NCBI GenBank assembly: GCA_029449235.1
Contig: JANATG010000013.1
Location: forward strand, 1,364,001-1,428,000
DNA length: 64,000 nucleotides
DNA from: Linnemannia schmuckeri
Lineage: Eukaryota > Mortierellomycota > Mortierellomycetes > Mortierellales > Mortierellaceae
Direction of reading: 5' to 3'
The notes beneath the pieces are model-generated. The model made no database searches and was not told the origin of the DNA. It saw only the letters and a list, made by a program, of their open reading frames with translations. This document shows, one piece after another, positions 1 to 9,864 of the stretch. Numbering within the stretch: the stretch's first letter is position 1; every line of letters starts with the position of its first letter. Made by a program: the position numbers and the translations under genes.

Positions 1-270
1 TCCGAGTCTTGAGACGTTTCAACAGTACCCAATGTCGACATCCTTGGCAAAAGGGCTTATGCTTCCGAGATGCATTGGGTTGGAGTAAAAGAAAAAAACA
101 TGGCAGTCGTCCCTTGCCTTTGCCAACAGGCCAATCGACGAAGGCATGGCCATACCTAACCTTTCTTTTGCTTTCTTTTGTCTTTTTTCATATAAATGAC
201 CATGATTGTCCTGTTTCTCAAGTAGCCAAATAAGAACACAAGAAAAGCATTGACGCACTTTTTACTATTA
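1..270. other. Intergenic start of window with promoter of first small gene
   Basis: No supportable gene. The stretch ends in a T/C-rich tract followed by a TATA box that serves the small gene starting at 271. Frames open on both strands here are short and composition-driven. Confidence 0.5.
191..197 (+). promoter_or_regulatory. TATA box (TTCATATAAAT context)
   Basis: TATAAAT preceded by TTCA, 80 bp upstream of the ATG at 271. The same TTCATATAAA core precedes the related small genes at 2695 and 6162, which supports a real core promoter. Confidence 0.6.
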
Positions 271-714
271 ATGTCCCATCACGATGTATTCTTTTATCAC
301 ACTCCAAGACAAGTTGACAACAACTATCCTTCATCTCTTCCAGTTGTCATCATGTCGTACGACGATCCCCCGCTTGCTGATCTGCCTGCGATTCAAGCCC
401 AATTGACTGCGATTCAAGCCCAGCTCGATGCTTTGACCGTTGCCACTGATCAACAAGAAGACGATGTCGATCAAGAAGGCGATGTCGATCAAGAAGTAGA
501 CGATGTCGATCAAGAAGTAGACGATGTCGATCAAGAAGTAGACGATGTCGATCAAGAAGAAGATGTGGCAGATCAAGACGAGGATGCTGTTAATCAAAAC
601 GATGGTGATGTCGAGCAAGGCATCGCTGATGTGGAGGACGGGGATGAGAAGTGGAATGATGTAATAGTTGATCAAACAGAAAGCCTGGAGACCGAGGAGT
701 CAGAACAGGTGTAG
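271..714 (+). CDS. Small acidic repeat protein, member A of local family
   Basis: I do not recognise this 147-residue single-exon protein. The N-terminal 40 residues resemble those of the genes at 2695 and 6162: an aromatic/Pro stretch, then a hydrophobic VVIMSY segment. Next come two copies of an (A)IQAQL motif, then an Asp/Glu-rich tail built from about four in-frame copies of a 21-nt unit encoding VDDVDQE. The start at 271 is preferred over the ATG at 352 because the residues between them align with the paralogues; 352 would give a 120-residue protein. There is no signal peptide or membrane segment, and it is predicted disordered. A TATA box lies 80 bp upstream and AATAAA at 825. Function unknown. 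Confidence 0.65.
   Translation: MSHHDVFFYHTPRQVDNNYPSSLPVVIMSYDDPPLADLPAIQAQLTAIQAQLDALTVATDQQEDDVDQEGDVDQEVDDVDQEVDDVDQEVDDVDQEEDVADQDEDAVNQNDGDVEQGIADVEDGDEKWNDVIVDQTESLETEESEQV
463..562 (+). repeat. 21-nt coding minisatellite (VDDVDQE)
   Basis: About four tandem copies of a 21-nt unit start at 481, 502, 523 and 544, after a shorter 18-nt variant at 463. The unit length is a multiple of three, so copy-number change keeps the frame and lengthens the acidic tail. Confidence 0.85.
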
Positions 715-2694
715 CAATGGCTGGCCGTCGTGCTACTTTCACTTGTTACTTTTTTTGTGTCACCAACCTCATCGCTTGTACACTCATTTGTCAACCAGGT
801 CACGTTTTTACCCTCTTTAATGCTAATAAATTATTTGTTGAAGAAAGCGATAACGGGTCTTGTCTCCCACTGTTCTTTTGCTCTTCACTCTCGTTTCCCC
901 TTGTCTTCGCCTTTCCTTTCGCTACAGAATTGTTGCTCCGGTGGCAGGGCTCCTTCTTTCTATACTCACGCCAAGACAATACCTCCAATGACTAGTTCCC
1001 TTCAGTCTTGAAATATAGAGCATGAACCCATGACCAACTTGCTCATTGCTGAATCCCCAGTAATATGCATTTACGCTCTCTCATCACAGTCTTCGCAACA
1101 CCTGTCACTCAAACGCTATTGACTTTTGACACCTCGTCAATGGTTCAGTTGCTCTTACTTTCCTGTCTATCGGACAGAGAGGGAGAGAGAGGAAAAGATA
1201 GAAGAAATATACAAAAAAAGAAAAAGGAAAAAAAAAAAAGAATGAAAAGTTGTTCTTGCTGATCCAAGGTGAAAGAAGACAGAAGAGTACCTCTCTCCTG
1301 TACTTTAAAGTCATGGTTCAGCACAACCAGAAATGAAAACAGAGTTCATAAGACTCCCCTCTCCCTCCTTACTTGGATTGCATCTCGCTTTTTTTGTTCT
1401 CCGTCATTTGCTAATTGTGGTTAAGGTTGTAGGAAGAGTGTGGGTGGTAGGGATGTGAGAGTAAGGGATTACGACAAAGAAACCACTGCTGACCATATTC
1501 GCATATCGGAATGGAAAGGAGAGTTGTAAAAGACGCTCCTCACAGTTTGCCCTCTCCCTTATACGATGATCAGGCGTGATGATGATACCAAATCGGCTTT
1601 CACTCTTATCGATTCGAGTTGTGTCTTACATTTTGCACCCTCTGCCCTCTCCCCCTCGCTCCCTCCTGTCGCACTCCTTCCTTCAGTCGTGGAAATGAGT
1701 AACTATATTGAGATGTCAACAAAAGAACCTAAAAAAAGGCGTGGAGTGAGGATGCGTGCAATCTCTTGTTCCTCCGCTTCATCACCCTTAACGATACGGA
1801 TCCACATTGAGGATGAGAAGCAAGGGGTGATAGCCCATCGAGAATTGCGCTGACCAAGAGTGAATAGGGGATTAGCAAAGCACTGTAGCAATTGCAAGAT
1901 GTGCAAATAAACAAAAAGCTCTTTTTATGTTCTCTTCCCTCTTCGCCTCCTCATTTCTTGCGAAATGGTAGTTCTCATGAGTGAAAAATAAAAATCGTAT
2001 CCGCTAGAGCATATAAGGTTGCATGATTGTGAGCTTGTGCAATTAGACCGTCGACTTCAGTTGGAGAATAATCCGGAAAGAGGGTTTGAGCCCCAGCACG
2101 AACGGTGCGGATCTGTGCAAGTACACCATCTCTTCGAAATGAAATTTATTTCCATAAAAAAAAGAGAGCGATGGCATGAGGGGAGGATGTATGTTCAGCA
2201 CTTGTACCCATTCTCCTTCCTTCTCTTACTGTATGCACCAGCGATCAAAATTCCCATCTATACTTGTGCTATGATACTCTAACTTGTACACAGACATAGT
2301 GCAAGTCAGGTGTCAAAAGAAGATGCACATTTACTAAGACATATGTCCACACCTAACAAAACGATTGTCCAGCATGCATCGCAAACACATGTGCGAGCAT
2401 AGCCCTGTTTTTTCCTGTAGCCCTTTTATCAACCGAAATGTACCACCGAAAGCCCTTTCCCATCAAAGAGCATCATGAGGGGAAGTGTAGCTACTCCTCT
2501 TTTGCGTATTTCACGTTCGCCAATGGTGAGGCGGTTGGAGACTGCAGATTGCAGATGTTCATATAAATACCGTACTGTGCCCCCGGAAAAAAAGAACGCA
2601 ACGACCATCACAACTGCCATCGCCACAATAAAAATAGCGACAACAACACAATAACACCACTACAATAACTACAAAAGCATACATTATCTCAGCA
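715..2694. other. Intergenic, CT/GA-rich
   Basis: Contains the poly(A) signal AATAAA at 825-830 for the preceding gene, purine/pyrimidine-skewed tracts, and near 2562 the TATA box of the next small gene. No gene supported; open frames are short and skewed in composition. Confidence 0.5.
2562..2568 (+). promoter_or_regulatory. TATA box (TTCATATAAAT context)
   Basis: TATAAAT 133 bp upstream of the ATG at 2695, in the same TTCATATAAAT context as the site at 191. Confidence 0.6.
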
Positions 2695-2958
2695 ATGGTG
2701 TTCAACATTGCACGACTCTTCCGATTTCCGAGGCATGCTGAGCCTGAGATCGATCCCTTGCCTCTCCCAGTCACAATCATCACGTACACCGAGGACTTGA
2801 TCGCCGAACCTGCCACGGACCAATCGCACGTCATTCAGGACGATCTTCCTATCCATTTCCATGCTCTCGGTATTGGTGCCACGAATGCTCAAGTCGAGTT
2901 CGATCAAGACATCGCATATGTCGATGAGGATGTCATTGTTGACTTTACCGGAGAGTAG
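2695..2958 (+). CDS. Small acidic protein, member B of local family
   Basis: An 87-residue single-exon protein of unknown function. The N-terminus (RLFRFPRH near residues 7-14, then PLPLPVTIITYTED) aligns with RIFQFPHH...PLSDVVIS of the gene at 6162 and with SLPVVIMSYDD of the gene at 271. The C-terminal half is acidic and ends in DEDVIVDFTGE, but lacks the IQAQL motif and the repeats. The ATG follows an A/C-rich leader typical of a fungal 5'UTR, and a TATA box lies 133 bp upstream. No signal peptide or membrane segment is visible. Tandem same-strand placement with its two relatives suggests local duplication followed by rapid divergence. Confidence 0.65.
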   Translation: MVFNIARLFRFPRHAEPEIDPLPLPVTIITYTEDLIAEPATDQSHVIQDDLPIHFHALGIGATNAQVEFDQDIAYVDEDVIVDFTGE

Positions 2959-5900
2959 ATTGTGCTATTACCGTGTCGCCATGCCTTTTCTGCGTATACT
3001 AAACGACACTGTTTTGTCCTTTCCCATTGGTCTTTGTTGATCCTTCGCCATTGTATCTTTCCACTCTTACCTTTGCACCTTTCTCTCGTGTGTTTTTACA
3101 CGCCTGTATCATTCTTCCAATCTTACCCGTCCCCCAAATTGTAGTATTAGTCTGTTTTTAGTATAAAGATCAAGTGGCATCTAATCTTATCTAATCAAAA
3201 AACCATAAATACAAACGATCAGACCCGTGACTATTGGCAGAGGCCCCACTCTATTCTCCTTAGATTCTCGAACCGTATTCTGGGCTCAGCAAACCAGATG
3301 ATTTGGCTCTTACGCGTTTTATTTTTCTTACGTTTGTCAACAGATGTAACTGCGCATGCAGCCAATACACGCTTGTTTTCTTTTTGTTTCTGTCTTCTCT
3401 TCCTCAAGAAGACAAATGAAACAACAAAAATAAGACACAGGTACGATGGTATCCCATAAGAAAGAAAGGTAAAAAAAGAAAAAAAGAAAACAAAAACAAG
3501 GTTGCTCTATGAAGTGTTAACACGCTGCACGAGGATTACCTGGTTTTGAGAGACGATCGAGTCGCAAATAAGGATAAAGATCTGCCTGAGGGGTGTATGT
3601 ATATCTTCGCGCAACTGGAGACAGATTTGACGACGAAAGGGAAAAATAAAAATAAGTTTTGTGCTCTGTGAGTTATGTGTGGCACGTCGTACGGGTTGCA
3701 GCCGTCAATATCAAAACAAAATATCTTCGTTTTTAGCTGAGAGGCATCGATTTTGTTGGCTTATATAGGTCTATCAGTGTGCTAGTATAAAGAAGGGGGG
3801 CGAGGCGTTGACAGGTAGGGGCAAAATGACAAATAGACAAGGTTACAAAACAGACAACAGGTAAAATGGATTCTGCAGGCGGATGGACAGGACGATGGAG
3901 AGGGCAAGCAGGTGTGAGGGTCAGCAGGCAAAAGCACAAACGGGCGCACAATCACAAACAAAAAAACAGAACAGATTCACTCGCCAGCCATCTGAGAGAC
4001 TCCCCGACAGTCCGTCCGCCAATTAACAAAAGGCTTGCCAACGACCAACAGGTAGACTCACTTACGCACTATCATACAGACAAACTGGTAGGGGCCAAGG
4101 CGAGAGGTGAATAAAAGAAAATGAGAAAACGACAAGAGTGAAATATGAATAGAATTTAATTATAAGTGATGCCAAACAAATCCGTATGTTTTCTTTCTTG
4201 AAGGAAACATTAAATAAACAAAGAAAGCGAGAGGGCAATGCACGGGCAAAGAAAAATAGTGCTGATGACAAGCTTACTGGTTCTCTTCACCCACCCTTTC
4301 TTTCTGTATTTTCTTGCTTTTGAGGGCCAAGGGCTGTCGCCTATTTTCTTTTTAAACATTCGGTCGACTCTATTGCGGGCTCACTACTAAATAAAAAATA
4401 TTTTTTTAGGAGAGTGGTAAGGTGCAACAAAAAAAACCATGAACATCAAGGTCAGTCCTAAACGGCACTACAAAGTAGGCCTCCCGACATCGGCGACTTT
4501 TGTTGGGACAAACAATGCGCATCAAATGGTACCATGATGGGCGTTCAAATCGCATAAACGGCCTCCTGGCAGTGGATTTTGTATACGTAAAAGAGTGGAT
4601 GATGTAGCTGAGTGGGATGGATATAAGGCTGCGAAAGAAAGCAAACCTGCAGCTTGGTCTCCTAATGGACTCTTGAAAGGCTAATGACCTCTTTAAACTG
4701 GGAAAAGAAATAAAAAATCTAAAAGGATGGTGCTCTCAATTTTGCTTGGGGGGGGGGGGTTGGATATATCGCTCGCTCGTTTAGTTTTTTATATATCGTT
4801 TAACTTTCGTCTTCTCCGACGAACAAAGCGATAGCTGAAGGTAGAACAATTGGCCAAAGAGTCTTTCTGCCCCACAGCAGACAAATCTTCATTGACAAAA
4901 GCAAAATGCGAGCACTAGTAACGGATTCAAGAGCATGCAGAAAGAAGAACAAAACAAAACAAAGCATCGACAATAAGAACCACTACTACAGATTAACAAA
5001 GTGGAAGGGGCAGCTAGGTTGGACTAGCATAATGTAATTGAAAGACAAGAGTGAGTATTTTCTGAGTTGAATTTTGTCTGACCATCAGCCTTTTTTTTTT
5101 TTTTCTGAAAACAGCGATGATGGCCGATTGGAAAAGAAGGACAGCCAGGTCCAGCCGACAGAAGACTGAGGCTGAATATGAATACAAACAATAATTTGAA
5201 TTGAGTACGATGGCTGCACAAAAGAAACGCAAGGGTCCCTGTCTTGATTTTTTGACCCCCATATTGAAATGAGAAAAAGACACAAATGGATCCACGACGT
5301 GAGATTGTGTACCAACGCACTACTAAAAAGCAGTGGTGGATGATAGGGAGTTGCCTATGATTAATAGAGACGGGTGGTAAAAAAAAAGGAAGAATAACTT
5401 TCTTTTTTCTATTCTTCTTAGAATTCCATCCTAATCACAAAGGGAAAGGGGGTTGTTGCCGGGGTGAGAGAAGAGAAGAACAAGAGGGTCAGGTGCGTAG
5501 GAGAGAGGCAGAGGGGTTATTCGCAAAGCCAAATGTGTCCCTTCATTCACTCTAATATAACAAATCGCAGCAAGACATCATTGATATTGAATTGTGGACA
5601 ATTCAATGGTGGGTAGACGACTAAGTGGAGACCTGTTGCTGCACGAGATTTTAGAGTGAGTGAAAGAGTGGGCGTTTGTCTGTATGTATATGTCTGTGGG
5701 TTTGTGCGCATCTGTGGTATGAGGACAGGGGCATTACAGTCCTCTTCAGAATAGAGTACACTTGACCAGTCTTGCGAGAAGCAGAGAGGCTCTCGCTCTC
5801 TTTCCGAGCAGAAATGTGCTTTTATGGATTCTCCAATTAAATAAAGTCTCCTCCAGTGTGTGGGTATTCAATCAATCAACATTCAACTCCTACTTTTTTT

Positions 5901-6161
5901 TGGGCACAAAGAACAATAGATTCTCCAATCATAATGTATTCTCTTTTGTTTGTATTCATTCAGATTCCTACTTTTTTTCAGATCGAGCAGCAATGTGTTT
6001 TTACAGGAATAATCGATCCTAGAGCCAGTTTGTTTGACACCTATTCAAGTCCATTTTTTTCAACAGATGAATGTCTCAGAACATTGTTTTCATATAAAGG
6101 AAGACGATCCCCTCACGTAGCTGAATCACATCACCAAAGAAAAAACCAAAACCAAACTGAC
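2959..6161. other. Long intergenic region with possible gene relic
   Basis: Mostly low-complexity DNA. A G12 homopolymer lies at 4748-4759 and T-rich tracts near 5090. Balanced-composition sequence at about 4437-4684 has a coding look (see findings), but no intact gene is supported. The promoter of the next small gene lies at its right end. Confidence 0.45.
6093..6099 (+). promoter_or_regulatory. TATA box (TTCATATAAAG context)
   Basis: TATAAAG 69 bp upstream of the ATG at 6162, again preceded by TTCA, matching the cores at 191 and 2562. Confidence 0.6.
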
Positions 6162-6476
6162 ATGGGGTACAACCATCGCCGCATTTTTCAGTTCCCCCAT
6201 CACGTCGATCTCTCTCCTGCACCCCTCTCTGATGTTGTCATCTCGTTTCCGGTACCTTCTGTCGTCCTGACTCCTCCACCTCCTCCTCCCATTCAAGCAA
6301 GCAATCTCCACCTCCAAGCCCAGCTGCTGTACGCCGTTCAAGCCCAGCTTCAAGCCCTTACCATTAATGCGGATCTGCAAGACTATCCTGCCGAGGATGA
6401 GGATGAGGACGATGATATGACGACGATCGAGTATGCTGATGATTTTGGGTTTGGGAACGAAAGGCATCGAACTTAG
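6162..6476 (+). CDS. Small Pro-rich/acidic protein, member C of local family
   Basis: A 104-residue single-exon protein of unknown function. It begins with RRIFQFPHHVD (residues 6-16) and PLSDVVISF, the module shared with the genes at 271 and 2695. A run of seven prolines follows. Then come LQAQL..AVQAQLQALT, equivalent to the IQAQL pair of the gene at 271, and an acidic stretch (EDEDEDDD). Start chosen at 6162 because it directly follows an A/C-rich leader and a TATA box 69 bp upstream; the frame is open further upstream but through AT-rich non-coding sequence. A candidate poly(A) signal lies at 6926-6931. No targeting signal seen. Confidence 0.65.
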   Translation: MGYNHRRIFQFPHHVDLSPAPLSDVVISFPVPSVVLTPPPPPPIQASNLHLQAQLLYAVQAQLQALTINADLQDYPAEDEDEDDDMTTIEYADDFGFGNERHRT

Positions 6477-8632
6477 CGCTCTTTCCCGACTGATATTGTT
6501 TTTCAACTCTTTCAGTTCTACGGTCCGTCTCGATTGTCCCTTGACCTGTACTACGGCAGTCCCTTCGTGTCTCCTATCAGCTAGCCCCTCTTACTTTCGT
6601 GCCTTATATCCCCTGAAAGTTCGTCTTTACACCTTCCCTGCCTACCAGCTCGTCTTGAACCTACCGGCCTCCCTGACTACGAAGCCACCTATTCCCTCCT
6701 TCTCAAGGCGCTTTTTATTTCCAAACACTCATCTTCCCTTCTCCCCTTTTCTCATCCAGTCCCCTTTTTACTCTTACTCATCCCCTCCTCACACACATTT
6801 GCTCCTCGTACCCAATTCCTTCTTTGCTCGCCCATCCCTTTTCACGCTTACAAAAAAAACCCTCTAGCAACATCGTCTATGTACCCTTCTACTTTTCACT
6901 CCTACCATCATCTTTCCAGACACTAAATAAATATACTTCACTAATCGCGACTTTAACAACGACCCAAGACTAGTATATGGATCAGGTCCGAATGCACTTG
7001 GAGTTTTGACAGAATTCACATCTCTTGTCAGATGTAAAGTGGAAGGTAACGGAAAGTGTAGACAAATATGTGAGACGAGCGTAAGGCAAGGAACAGGCTA
7101 GGGAGAGAAAGAGAACTTCAACCCGTTTTCCTATGATTACATCGCGCTTGTGCACTTATGGACCTGGCAAATACGTCTCCTTTGTCCTTTGTTATTCGTA
7201 CGCAAGTACCAAGGCAGTCCTTCCTTTCTTCCCTTTTGTGGTTACCATCGTCACCTTCCACGCCTTTTCTCATTGGTTGTATCTGAGGCCAACAGGCTAC
7301 TTGATGGTGCCTGAGTCTTGGGAAGTGTTGGTTAGTCCAGGAACTTAACAAGAGGACGTGACGCGACGTCCTTGATAACCAGCACCTTCTTATCATACTT
7401 GCCAGCTAAAGATAAAGCACAGAACGTGGCCTTGTTGCGAGTTGGTATGGGTGCCAAGTAAGTACGAGTGAGCAAAGTACAGTACAGTCGACACATAACA
7501 GGTGTATGAGATACGATAAGGACGAAGAGAGAGAGCTTGGATGGGAAAATGGCCGCGGAAAAAGGAACAGTGTGAGCTGCTATTGATACTAACGCACACC
7601 ATTTGCATGTGTTGAGACGCCTCCCCAACCTGCTCGCTCTCGCTGCTGTTGTTGTGCTGTTGACTTGTTGTTATTGGTTCACCATTAATCCTTTTCTCTT
7701 TCAACACCACCCCTACTCGCCCTTCCTCATTTTCTGCTTTCCTATTTTTTTATTTTTTTTCTATTGCGCCCTTTGTTCCATGCCTTTCCTTGCCCCGACT
7801 CTTTATTCCCCAGTTCCCCTCGTCTTGGTCACCACCACACACCCATAAACCATACACTACACCCCGGTGATCACACGCCCTCTTTCCTCCCAGCTCTTCA
7901 TTTCACAATAACGATCACTGCTCTCAGCTCTCTCATCAGCCTAACAACAACACACGGACGTGGTCTCATCTCCGACCCATAACTGATCAGGACAAAGAAG
8001 CAGACATCATCTTCACATCCCTTACGTTCATCATCCTGTTGCTGTGGAAGAAAGGTGTTATTTGGTTAACTTAGTGCAACCGCTTTCGCTCCGTGCTCGC
8101 CTTATTAGAGGGATGTAAACAACAGAGAAGAGGGGGGGAAACGAAATAAGGGGCACTTTGTTTACTTGTGCTCGCTATGTGGGGTATGGTGGAAGAGAAA
8201 AGGAAAGGGGACAGCTCTCCTTCCCCTTCCTCTCTTCTGAAGCCATACGAGGCCATGCAAGGGCCGAGAACAGATTGAGGGGAAAGACGAACTACCATCA
8301 CCACCACCATCATCACCAGCAGCACTTTCACTACCACCTTTTTCACATCCGCCACCCCCTTGCTCTCTTTACATTCATGTACTTCCCTCTCTTTTTTCCA
8401 TTTGCTCATCGACTTAACTTCATTCACAGACAGCCCACTAGTGCTTTATATGAATCTCTATTATTGTTTATTTTTTCATGGCTTGAGTGTTGTGCTGTGG
8501 AGAAAAAAAGGAGTTATTTAGTGCTGTGTTATGATCATGATATTTTTTGAGTGAGTTATGTATGCTAAGTCTATGAAGGGAAAGGGTATGAGAACAGTGT
8601 ATGTGGACTGGTGGGTATCTAAAAGACGGTGT
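6477..8632. other. Intergenic, strongly pyrimidine-rich
   Basis: CT-rich DNA with AATAAA at 6926. A minus-strand frame ending near 7332 (codons for ALSLAGKYDKKVLVIKDV) has ordinary amino-acid composition, but no start or partner exon could be assigned. Otherwise no gene supported. Confidence 0.4.
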
Positions 8633-9202
8633 TTACAGGTGAGGGTGGGGGTGAGGGCGGGGCCCGCTGCTGCTGGAGTTGTTGTACTCAACGGGGGTCG
8701 TAGGGGTATCAAAGACGTGGATCAAACCACCGATCGAATCGTAGCGATCGTTATCGTGGTAGGAGTCGTAGCCGTCGCAGTAGTTGCAGTGGCCGTTGTG
8801 ATTGTAGTAACCGTGCGGGCTGGCGGTAGGATCATTAAAGAAGACTGTGCTGCCAGAGGTGTCGGCGAAAAAGGAGGTGGACTCGGTGTCAAGGGCTTCG
8901 TCAGACTGGTGGGCCAGGTAAGGGTCTTGCGGCCAGTCGTAAGGGGTGATCTCCATGGTCATGAACTGGTCATCGAGGTTCGACAGATCGTCATAGTCCT
9001 CCTCGTTATTGTCGTAAGAGACAAGTGTTGGTGCGAGGAACAGGTTTTCTTGTTGATGTTGGTCGTGATCGGGGGGAGGCATATCGAATTCGTCCTGGTG
9101 GTGATCGATGACTTCTGGGGAGAGAAAGAGTGGTTGGTGGTGATGGTGCGTGGACTCGAGGAAGGAGAGGTACTGGTTGAGAGTTCGTTGCATGCGAGAC
9201 AT
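8633..9202 (-). CDS. His/Asp-rich hypothetical protein
   Basis: A 189-residue single-exon protein that I do not recognise. It starts MSRMQRTLNQYLSFLES, a possible short amphipathic helix, then is rich in His, Asp, Asn and Tyr: an HHHH run near residue 19, SYDNNEEDYDDL near 62, a Cys pair CNYC near 138, and a C-terminal PHPHPHL. It looks disordered with no signal peptide. A TATA-like TTCATATAA lies about 125 bp upstream of the ATG, similar to the cores of the small genes to the left. The longer plus-strand frame opposite (8558-9394) is Val/Gly/Arg-rich antisense and is rejected. Promoter context favours reality; function unknown. Confidence 0.6.
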   Translation of the reverse strand: MSRMQRTLNQYLSFLESTHHHHQPLFLSPEVIDHHQDEFDMPPPDHDQHQQENLFLAPTLVSYDNNEEDYDDLSNLDDQFMTMEITPYDWPQDPYLAHQSDEALDTESTSFFADTSGSTVFFNDPTASPHGYYNHNGHCNYCDGYDSYHDNDRYDSIGGLIHVFDTPTTPVEYNNSSSSGPRPHPHPHL

Positions 9203-9322
9203 GTCCGTCTGGGAAGTGTGTGGGTTTCGTTAGGAGTCAGGAGTGGTGTGGTGGTAGAAGAGGAGCAGAGAGTAGAAGAGAAAGAAAGAAAGAAAGAGAG
9301 GATCGCACTTTTTGAGTTGGGG

Positions 9323-9327
9323 TTATA
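9323..9327 (-). promoter_or_regulatory. TATA-like element of the 9202 gene
   Basis: TATAA on the minus strand, preceded by TTCA, about 125 bp upstream of the ATG at 9202. Confidence 0.4.
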
Positions 9328-9793
9328 TGAACGTGGTTGTTGTTACCAGTTTGGCAAGAGTGGATGCGTGATCCGTGAGCAACGATATGGATAACTGTCA
9401 GTGTTTTCGTGTTCGTTTTCATTTGCTTTTTTTCTTATGAACCAAAGCATGTGGAGGTGTAGTGAGCAAGCCAGCCAGTCGGTTAGGGATAGACCTGCTT
9501 GCTTAGGTTGTTTTTGCCAATATTTACTTGTATATTAGGACGAAGATGGGTGAGGTGCCTTGTCAACCCTCTCTCATTTTTGGCCTTTTTCGTCTTTTTG
9601 TGCTCCCAAGCTAAACAGTCATGTAATAAAACAAGCGAGAGTGAGAGTGAAGGAGGAATAGACAAAATGAGAGAGACAGAGGGACATCGAGAGAGGGACA
9701 GAGAGAAGAGGCAGCATCTGTCCGTTCCATCATTGAAGGCCAATGTTGTACCACCTGTTCTTTTTTTATCACCTCTTGCCTTCCTTCCAGCAT

Positions 9794-9794
9794 C

Positions 9795-9852
<58 letters not shown>

Positions 9853-9864
9853 GCAGCAGCAGAA
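9794..9864. repeat. (CAA)n-(CAG)n microsatellite
   Basis: About 19 CAA units followed by several CAG units. It gives polyThr, polyGln or polyLeu frames on both strands that are artefacts of the repeat. Confidence 0.9.

Noticed and set aside
2020..2110. tRNA-like segment with GGTTTGAGCCC resembling a B box
   Set aside because: The T stem does not pair beyond three bases, and no acceptor stem or proper A box can be placed.
8558..9394. Plus-strand frame of 278 codons
   Set aside because: Val/Gly/Arg-rich mirror of the His/Asp-rich minus-strand gene; runs through that gene's promoter.
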